In this document: positions 1-4,804 of the stretch, one piece after another
Numbering within the stretch: position 1 is the first letter of the stretch
How the letters are laid out: every line of letters starts with the position of its first letter
From: Acidobacteriota bacterium
GTDB taxonomy: Bacteria; Acidobacteriota; Terriglobia; Terriglobales; Acidobacteriaceae
DNA: 5,556 bases
Assembly: GCA_021851625.1 (NCBI GenBank)
Contig: JAJZCX010000119.1
Location: 1-5,556 of the forward strand
Direction: 5' to 3'
Notes under the pieces: model-generated
Told to the model about the DNA's origin: nothing
What the model saw: the letters and a program-made list of their open reading frames with translations, nothing else
Database searches by the model: none
Translations under genes and position numbers: made by a program

Positions 1-1
1 C

Positions 2-1669
2 GGGTATGCTGCCTTTACCAAAGTAGAAAAGGTCTTTGAGAATGGCACCTTCAGCATCGGGTATTACCACGGACGCAATACGGAGTATCGACCCAACTTT
101 CTACCCATTGCCCCTGTCCAAGAAAATGGGGATTCTGTAACTACGCAAGGACTTTATGGTGTGGATAGGCTGGACTCAACCCCTCTGCCAGCAGGCGCGC
201 AACTCTATAGCGAACAAACCAGCGGATTTTATTCATCCTTGGCCAAGGCGCTTTGGTACAAGCACATTAAAACGCAGAGCGACATTCTCTACGGAAAATT
301 ACAACTGGCCATGTCTCCCCGCGTAACCTTCAACTCCGAGCAATGGTATCGCCACGGCTATCGCCTGCATGACCGTGTTGTAAATTTCTATGGTGCCAAT
401 TACACCATAGGCCATGAATGGTACGATCCTGCTTCTGACACCATCGGCAATAAAACCGAAGTAGGAGTTCAGGCTCCACACAATCAGATCCTACTCGGTG
501 GCTACTGGATGCACGGCGGCTATCGCAATCCAGTTGCAACATTTAATCCAGCCTTGGGAACCAGCAAGACGAATCCAGCATTTTTTGCCAGCGACCATCT
601 GTACAACGACTACATTACGATGTATGTCCAAGACAGGATCGATCTGTTTTCAAAAAAACTCATCATAACTCCAGGCGCGGCAGAACAATACTTCCGCACC
701 AACTTCTTCAACGTGGGCATTGCGGATTTTCCGAACGCAAACCAAGCGAATGATCCAGAGAACGCTCCGGATGCGCACAAGAACTTCTTGCAGTTCGCTC
801 CATCCGTGGGTGCGCAATATGCATTCAGCAGCGCCTTCAATGTGCATGGAAACTACTCCATTACTTACCAGAACCCGACGGATTCCAGCTTCGGAGCCAA
901 TCGCACGGCGGCTGCTGTAGATCTAAGTTCTCTAAAAGCAGTCAAAAGTGAAAATGCAGAAGGTGGGTTTCTTGTCACGAAATGTCCAGCAAAAATTTTC
1001 GGCACCTGCTCGCTGGATTCAACCTACTTCCACGACAAGCTGAGTAACGTTGAAGTCGTCACGCAAGTGGCACAAATCAGCACGCCAGCTTCAGTGGCAT
1101 TGGCTTCCAGCATCTACAACGGAGTTTCTATCAACTTCGATGATGCCCCGTCCCGCTACCTTCAAATTCACGGAAATGGAATCATTCAACATAATTATTT
1201 TTTGAGCTATATTCCCGGTGGCTCAACGCAGAACTATAAGAGCTATCCCATCTCCAACTCTCCGAAATATACATCCAACCTTGGAATATCATCGCTGGTC
1301 GAATCTAACAGTGGCGCGTGGCAGATTACTCCTGGACTTTGGTGGCAGTATGTGGGCACACGCTATCTTTTCAGTAACCTTACTACAGCCCCGACTACAC
1401 AAACCCAGCCGGGATATGGCGTCGTGAACTTCAACATGCAAGCAACAGTCAACGGAATGAGACATATTTTTCACTCCGTCCCCACCCGCGTTTCTGAAAC
1501 TCCCGTGCAGCTATCACTTGGCGTGGAAAACCTATTCAACAAGGAATATAACCCAACAGCTTATATCACCAGCGGAGGCTACTTCGGGACCAGCTTTGGC
1601 GGTTATACGCTGGTGGACCCAGGCGCACCTCGCGAATACATCATTTCCTTAAACTTTGGCTCAAAATAA
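2..1669 (+). CDS. TonB-dependent outer-membrane receptor, C-terminal part (5' end outside window)
   Basis: The frame is open from base 2 to the TAA at 1667-1669, giving 555 visible residues. The GTG at 161 is internal, because the reading frame continues upstream of it with the same kind of sequence. The product is a beta-barrel of alternating polar and aromatic residues. It ends with the conserved ENLFNKEY signature (residues 509-516) and a terminal strand REYIISLNF, both hallmarks of TonB-dependent receptors. These proteins import siderophores, vitamins or glycans across the outer membrane using TonB energy. The signal peptide, TonB box and plug lie off the left edge, so the ligand cannot be inferred. 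It lacks the look of the very large Oar-like acidobacterial receptors. Oddities are a Cys pair (residues 328 and 336) and three residues, GSK, after the usual terminal aromatic. An intrinsic terminator follows, so it ends its transcript. The family call is secure and the substrate unknown. Confidence 0.9.
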   Translation, partial: GYAAFTKVEKVFENGTFSIGYYHGRNTEYRPNFLPIAPVQENGDSVTTQGLYGVDRLDSTPLPAGAQLYSEQTSGFYSSLAKALWYKHIKTQSDILYGKLQLAMSPRVTFNSEQWYRHGYRLHDRVVNFYGANYTIGHEWYDPASDTIGNKTEVGVQAPHNQILLGGYWMHGGYRNPVATFNPALGTSKTNPAFFASDHLYNDYITMYVQDRIDLFSKKLIITPGAAEQYFRTNFFNVGIADFPNANQANDPENAPDAHKNFLQFAPSVGAQYAFSSAFNVHGNYSITYQNPTDSSFGANRTAAAVDLSSLKAVKSENAEGGFLVTKCPAKIFGTCSLDSTYFHDKLSNVEVVTQVAQISTPASVALASSIYNGVSINFDDAPSRYLQIHGNGIIQHNYFLSYIPGGSTQNYKSYPISNSPKYTSNLGISSLVESNSGAWQITPGLWWQYVGTRYLFSNLTTAPTTQTQPGYGVVNFNMQATVNGMRHIFHSVPTRVSETPVQLSLGVENLFNKEYNPTAYITSGGYFGTSFGGYTLVDPGAPREYIISLNFGSK

Positions 1670-1695
1670 TTCGAGCATCGAATCATCCACTTTTT

Positions 1696-1733
1696 ATGCC
1701 GTGAAGGACTTGCGTCCTTCCCGGCATTTTTTT
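1696..1733 (+). terminator. Rho-independent terminator after the TonB-dependent receptor
   Basis: ATGCCG (1696-1701) plus GAAGGAC (1703-1709) pair with GTCCTTC (1714-1720) plus CGGCAT (1722-1727). This gives 13 base pairs with one T/C mismatch (1702/1721) and a 4-nt loop TTGC. Six further T residues follow (1728-1733). It lies 26 nt after the receptor stop codon and insulates the next gene, which must therefore have its own promoter or rely on read-through. Confidence 0.93.
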
Positions 1734-1785
1734 ACACGACAACTTCCACATCCATTACACTCAATCTTGGCTCTAGCCAAACCGG

Positions 1786-2943
1786 ATGCGAATCATTTCC
1801 ATGGAAATCGGTCGGGCGCAGCGCGCTGCCGCCCTGTTGCTGTTCGTGTTTGCTGCGCAATGCTTTTTGGCCGTGGCGCACCAACCGCTCAACGAGCGTG
1901 ACTATCAGTACGCCCGTTGTGGACGTGAGATGTGGGAAAAGCCATCGCCGCTCTCCGGCTACTTCACATCCTGCGGCAATCTGCACGATGGCACCTTCGC
2001 CTATCGCGCCGCAGGTCTGCCGCTCACGATTGAGCGCATCGTTGCTGGAGAACCGACTGGCGCTTCGGCGTGGGAGTCGCGCCATGTGCTGCACTCCGTG
2101 CATCTACTGCTGCATCTTCCCTTCATCGCATTTGGCCTCTGGCTTGGCGGAGCGCTGTGGTGGGTTGCACGGCGCATTTATGGCAATCGCGGTGGATTCT
2201 TCGCGCTCGCACTCTACTGTTTTTCTCCTGCGATGTTGCGCGCCTGCCTGCGCCCGAACAATGAAATCCTCGCCGCTTGGGGACTCTTCGGCCTCGTCTA
2301 CACCGCCATTGGCGTGGCCCATGCCATGCAGAGTCCGCCGCGTCGCTGGCTGCCGCGCATCGCACTGCTGACGCTGGCGCTGGGTCTGACGGCCACTGCG
2401 CACATCGCCACGGCTTTTGTGGGCCTGCTGCTGGCGCTCGGCTTCATGCTCTATCTGGCCGAGTACCGTCGGCCTGTCGTCATGCAGGTGCTGCTGATCG
2501 CTTGCCTCGGTGCATTCGTCATCCTCTTCGCCTCCTACGCCTTCAACGCCGATGCCTTCAGCTATATGTTGGAGGGTGCAGCGGCGCGCGTATGGTTCTC
2601 TCTGGCGGAAGCGCATCGGCTCTTCACCAGCCTGCCCAACGCAGGCGCAACGATTGCCGCAGCGACTGCGCTCATCTTCTACGCGCTGCATCGCAGGGCA
2701 CGCTACTTTGGCAACACCGCGCCGCTGCTGGCCGCTCTGCTGCTGCTGCCGCTGCAAGCCACCGGCGTGCGCGCACAACCATGGCTGTGGGCGCTGCCGT
2801 TCGTCTTCGTCTTCACCGGCGGCGTCTTCGCCGATCTCTTCGAATCACCGCAACGCCGTCGCTTTGAGTGGCTCGCGCTGGCCATTCTCCTCGTACAGGC
2901 CGCACTCTGCCTAGTCAGCCTTCCCCTGCTGACGCCCGCATAG
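1786..2943 (+). CDS. Polytopic membrane protein, GT-C-type glycosyltransferase-like
   Basis: The 385-residue product is strongly hydrophobic, with about ten predicted membrane segments. The first is at residues 14-31, then roughly 101-128, 136-153, 161-181, 190-205, 208-225, 232-252, 286-301, 312-326 plus 332-350, and 362-382. Between segments 1 and 2 is a loop of about 70 residues with ERDYQYARCGREMW (37-50). It resembles the first periplasmic loop of ArnT/PMT-like GT-C transferases, where an acidic residue near this place (here Glu37 or Asp39) is catalytic. Such enzymes move a sugar from a polyprenyl-phosphate donor to lipid, protein or glycan in the periplasm. Function is inferred from topology and this loop only. 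It is shorter than typical GT39/GT83 proteins and has no visible periplasmic C-terminal domain. The start is uncertain: ATGs at 1786 and 1801 are in frame and neither has a clear Shine-Dalgarno. The coding DNA is GC-rich, unlike the receptor before it. Confidence 0.72.
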   Translation: MRIISMEIGRAQRAAALLLFVFAAQCFLAVAHQPLNERDYQYARCGREMWEKPSPLSGYFTSCGNLHDGTFAYRAAGLPLTIERIVAGEPTGASAWESRHVLHSVHLLLHLPFIAFGLWLGGALWWVARRIYGNRGGFFALALYCFSPAMLRACLRPNNEILAAWGLFGLVYTAIGVAHAMQSPPRRWLPRIALLTLALGLTATAHIATAFVGLLLALGFMLYLAEYRRPVVMQVLLIACLGAFVILFASYAFNADAFSYMLEGAAARVWFSLAEAHRLFTSLPNAGATIAAATALIFYALHRRARYFGNTAPLLAALLLLPLQATGVRAQPWLWALPFVFVFTGGVFADLFESPQRRRFEWLALAILLVQAALCLVSLPLLTPA

Positions 2944-3038
2944 TTTTTTCCGCATTTTCTTTTGCATGACGCATGGCTGGCCTGCTGCAACCCCGCCAAT
3001 GCTGCTCTTGGCCTGCTTGCTTCGGCTGCGGTTTCGGC

Positions 3039-3042
3039 GGAG
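3039..3042 (+). promoter_or_regulatory. Shine-Dalgarno for the gamma carbonic anhydrase gene
   Basis: GGAG lies 10 nt before the ATG at 3053. Together with the conserved N-terminus of the family, it favours 3053 over the in-frame ATG at 2966, which would add 29 residues with no counterpart in the family. Confidence 0.5.
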
Positions 3043-3052
3043 ACTAATCTGT

Positions 3053-3571
3053 ATGCTGCGCCCCTACCAAGGCAAGTCGCCAATCATTCCCGCCACCTGC
3101 TACGTTGATCCCTCCGCACAGGTCATCGGCGATGTCACGCTCGGTGAGCGCTCCAGCATCTGGATGAACGCCGTGGTGCGCGGCGATGTGCACTCCATCC
3201 GGATTGGATCGAACTCCAACGTGCAGGATTGCTCCGTACTGCATGGCATGCGCTACAAGTATCCCGTCCATGTGGGCGACTGGGTGACCATCGGTCACAA
3301 TGCCACGGTGCATGGCTGCGTGGTGGAAGATGCCTGCCTGATCGGCATGAACGTGGTGATCCTGAACAACGCGCGCATCGGCGAAGGCTCCATCATCGCC
3401 GCTGGTGCCGTGATTCCTGAAAACACCGTGGTGCTACCGCGCACGCTCTGGGCCGGAGTGCCCGGAAAAGAGCGCCGCCGGTTGAGCGACGCTGACCGCG
3501 AGATGATTCTGCACTACGCGAAAAATTATTTGGACTACACAGCCATTTACCTGGCGGAGTCCGGAACCTAG
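3053..3571 (+). CDS. Gamma-class carbonic anhydrase family protein (YrdA/PaaY/CamH-like left-handed beta-helix)
   Basis: This 172-residue protein matches the usual length and layout of the gamma-CA family. It opens with MLRPYQGKSPIIP, then hexapeptide repeats of a left-handed beta-helix (about residues 17-140), then a C-terminal helix beginning near the LSDADRE stretch. The three metal-binding histidines are present: His64 in SVLHG, and His82 and His87 in GHNATVHGC. Arg43 and Asp45 (RGD) and Gln58-Asp59 match other conserved active-site positions. Members are cytoplasmic trimers that bind Zn or Fe between subunits. Some hydrate CO2, while many YrdA/PaaY-like members have weak or other activity. 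The acidic proton-shuttle loop of archaeal Cam is absent, which points to the CamH/YrdA type. It lies 109 nt after the membrane protein on the same strand with no terminator between, so cotranscription is possible. Family certain; physiological reaction not. Confidence 0.93.
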   Translation: MLRPYQGKSPIIPATCYVDPSAQVIGDVTLGERSSIWMNAVVRGDVHSIRIGSNSNVQDCSVLHGMRYKYPVHVGDWVTIGHNATVHGCVVEDACLIGMNVVILNNARIGEGSIIAAGAVIPENTVVLPRTLWAGVPGKERRRLSDADREMILHYAKNYLDYTAIYLAESGT

Positions 3572-3810
3572 CCGTCATGGTTCACCCGAAGTATAACGAT
3601 CCCATCCTATAGCTCAAACGATTTTTCATACAAAGAGCATCCACCTATCCAAACTACAAGCATCGTTGGGCTAGCCGCACATAAGTCGAAATCCTTCCAT
3701 CTATACTTTGCGATGATATTTGCAGGGTGAGCCAGAGGGGAAAAGTGTTCAAAACGGCAGTCAGAATCGATATTCCCGTGCTTTTCTTGTCACTGAATCA
3801 GACAACATGG

Positions 3811-3870
3811 AATTTAAATCAAAATATCTCTATTTATTGAATCGATTTTAATCTCACATTAATTTTTTAT
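3811..3870 (+). promoter_or_regulatory. A/T-rich tract upstream of -35 (UP-element-like)
   Basis: Only 9 of these 60 bases are G or C, against over 60% GC in the genes to the left. The tract ends one base before the TTGACA box, where RNA polymerase alpha subunits contact UP elements. It may also be bent or bound by a nucleoid protein. The position is seen directly; the role is inferred. Confidence 0.5.
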
Positions 3871-3871
3871 C

Positions 3872-3900
3872 TTGACATCTCCGCAACGCGAACGTAAGAA
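3872..3900 (+). promoter_or_regulatory. Probable sigma-70-type promoter of the xylanase gene
   Basis: An exact TTGACA (3872-3877) is followed after 17 nt by TAAGAA (3895-3900, 3 of 6 matches to TATAAT), or after 18 nt by AAGAAT (3896-3901, 4 of 6). The -35 is perfect and the -10 weak, as often seen at regulated promoters. Transcription would start near 3907, giving a leader of about 100 nt before the ATG at 4010. Confidence 0.6.
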
Positions 3901-3922
3901 TGCGCCTCGTGTCTGACATCTC
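3873..3922 (+). repeat. 9-bp direct repeat spanning the promoter (TGACATCTC x2)
   Basis: TGACATCTC occurs at 3873-3881, overlapping the -35 box, and again at 3914-3922, just after the expected transcription start. The period is 41 bp, close to four helical turns, so both copies would face the same side of the DNA. Flanking bases differ (T..C against C..A). This arrangement would suit a dimeric or looping regulator, but no regulator gene is in the window. The second copy also supplies bases for the leader stem. Confidence 0.4.
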
Positions 3923-3970
3923 AATAGGTAGGGGGCGAAATACCCCGCAGTACGCCTGCGAATATTGAGA
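3919..3970 (+). promoter_or_regulatory. Structured 5' leader of the xylanase mRNA (multi-helix junction)
   Basis: TCTCAATA (3919-3926) is exactly complementary to TATTGAGA (3963-3970), giving an 8-bp closing stem. Inside it, CGCAG (3946-3950) pairs with CTGCG (3956-3960) around a 5-nt loop. A second helix forms either as GGTA/TACC (3927-3930 with 3941-3944) or as GGGG/CCCC (3932-3935 with 3943-3946). Together this looks like a compact three-way junction in the 5' UTR. CCTT (3971-3974), directly after the closing stem, could pair with AAGG in the Shine-Dalgarno (3996-3999). It does not match the c-di-GMP-I consensus or any other riboswitch I can recall. It could be a riboswitch, a protein-binding leader, a stability element or chance folding. 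Confidence 0.4.
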
Positions 3971-3993
3971 CCTTAGATACGAACAATTGAAAG

Positions 3994-4000
3994 GGAAGGA
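3994..4000 (+). promoter_or_regulatory. Shine-Dalgarno of the xylanase gene
   Basis: GGAAGGA lies 9 nt before the ATG at 4010 within a purine-rich run (AAAGGGAAGGA). It is the strongest ribosome binding site in the window and fixes the xylanase start. Confidence 0.8.
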
Positions 4001-4009
4001 CTACACTCA

Positions 4010-4666
4010 ATGAAGTTTGCATCATCGCGAATTCTGCAAGGAATTTTCACCGCTTTCATCGTGGCATGTTGCGCTACCCTGTCAGCCAATGCTCAGACCA
4101 TTTACAACAATGGCAGAGGAACCAATAACAACGGATACTACTATATGCTGTATTCCAGCGGCGGGTCGGCAACCATGACATTTTCGTCACAGTATGCTGG
4201 CAACTACGCAATGAGCTGGTCCAATGTCAATGATGTTGTGGGCGGCACAGGCTGGAGCACGGGCGGATACATGACGGTTGGCTACAACGTCGGTGCCGCC
4301 AATGGTTACAACAATATTTCCATCTATGGCTGGACAACGAACCCACTCGTTGAATATTACATTTGCGAGTTTGGATCGGTAGCCAATGGATCGTACAAAG
4401 GCAGCATGACCAGCGATGGACACGTGTACAACACGTATGAGCATACGCAGTACAACCAGCCTTCCATTCAAGGGACACAGACCTTCAACCAATACTTGGA
4501 CAACTGGGGCGGTGCGCGCACCGGATCCAATGGCCAGGTCACCACGGGTAATCACTTCAGCCACTGGAATAGCCTCGGCATGAACATGGGCAGTTTCAAT
4601 ATTATGGTTCTCGGAACTGAATCCTATGGTGGTGGCAGCGGCTACGTGAATGCTACAGTGTGGTAA
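4010..4666 (+). CDS. Secreted GH11 endo-1,4-beta-xylanase
   Basis: The 218-residue protein has an N-terminal export signal: Lys2 and Arg7, a hydrophobic stretch (8-24), and cleavage expected after Ala28 in SANA|Q. One GH11 beta-jelly-roll domain (about 30-218) follows, without a linker or carbohydrate-binding module. It hydrolyses internal beta-1,4 bonds of xylan with retention of configuration. The nucleophile is Glu115 in NPLVEYY; the acid/base is Glu204 in LGTESYG. Other family marks are WSNV (70-73), GTGW (79-82), YGWT (106-109), the thumb PSIQG (151-155) and TTGNHF (178-183). By alignment from memory to Bacillus circulans xylanase, the Asn35 position is Asp75, as in acid-active enzymes. 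Three cleft positions look atypical (Tyr48, Thr110, Gln147). A possible lipobox IVAC (17-20) leaves lipid anchoring open. It has its own promoter and leader. GC is near 50%, below the preceding pair. Confidence 0.96.
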   Translation: MKFASSRILQGIFTAFIVACCATLSANAQTIYNNGRGTNNNGYYYMLYSSGGSATMTFSSQYAGNYAMSWSNVNDVVGGTGWSTGGYMTVGYNVGAANGYNNISIYGWTTNPLVEYYICEFGSVANGSYKGSMTSDGHVYNTYEHTQYNQPSIQGTQTFNQYLDNWGGARTGSNGQVTTGNHFSHWNSLGMNMGSFNIMVLGTESYGGGSGYVNATVW

Positions 4667-4708
4667 ATTGTACGTTTGCCAGTTAGACGACCAAGATTCC
4701 TAGATCGG

Positions 4709-4751
4709 ATATTGTCAGGGCTGGCTGCCAAACTCGTCAGCCCTGCAATAT
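4709..4751 (+). terminator. Hairpin after the xylanase gene, without U-tract
   Basis: ATATTG (4709-4714) plus CAGGGCTG (4716-4723) pair with CAGCCCTG (4738-4745) plus CAATAT (4746-4751). The stem has 14 base pairs with a single bulged T at 4715 and a 14-nt loop. It starts 43 nt after the xylanase stop. No run of T follows on the + strand or on the reverse, so it is not a classical intrinsic terminator. It could act as a 3'-end stabiliser, a factor-assisted terminator or a protein site. Confidence 0.5.
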
Positions 4752-4804
4752 ACTTCCACATAATGGTTGCACGCGTGTTTCCTTTGTTTGAAAAAATATA
4801 CCTC

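Larger units (their letters stand above)
3572..4009 (+). other. Gene-free region between carbonic anhydrase and xylanase genes
   Basis: This stretch of 438 nt has no credible coding frame. The first 240 nt (3572-3810) show no strong hairpin terminator, tRNA or long repeat. The only small palindrome I saw there is GGCTAGCC (3669-3676). The last 200 nt hold the regulatory block of the xylanase gene, annotated separately: an A/T tract, a promoter, a direct repeat, a structured leader and a ribosome binding site. An AATCGATT palindrome (3840-3847) lies inside the A/T tract and could be a protein site, but it is short. Confidence 0.7.

Noticed and set aside
161..1669. GTG at 161 as the start of the receptor gene
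   Set aside because: The same frame is open to base 2 with barrel-like sequence, and the plug and signal are missing, so the gene enters from outside the window.
1731..1761. Possible promoter for the membrane-protein gene (TTTACA at 1731, TACACT at 1756)
   Set aside because: The 19-nt spacing is long, the -35 overlaps the terminator T-run and the match is weak. A promoter is expected here, but I cannot place it.
2104..2778. 224-residue open frame on the - strand
   Set aside because: Its Gln/Arg/Glu-rich, low-complexity product is the typical antisense shadow of a GC-rich membrane-protein gene. No start context or family motif is present.
2966..3052. N-terminal extension of the carbonic anhydrase from the ATG at 2966, including a hydrophobic LLLAC stretch that looks like a lipobox
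   Set aside because: Family members begin at the equivalent of Met at 3053, which has its own GGAG. The extension is Arg-rich and lacks any family counterpart.
3914..3940. Second copy CTGACA as an alternative -35 box
   Set aside because: The region 17 nt downstream is a G/C-rich run with no -10-like sequence.
4767..4786. Bacteroidota-type promoter (TTG then TTCCTTTG) before the SUMF1 gene
   Set aside because: The -7 element misses the A of TAnnTTTG and the spacing to TTG is too short. The evidence is not enough to call it.
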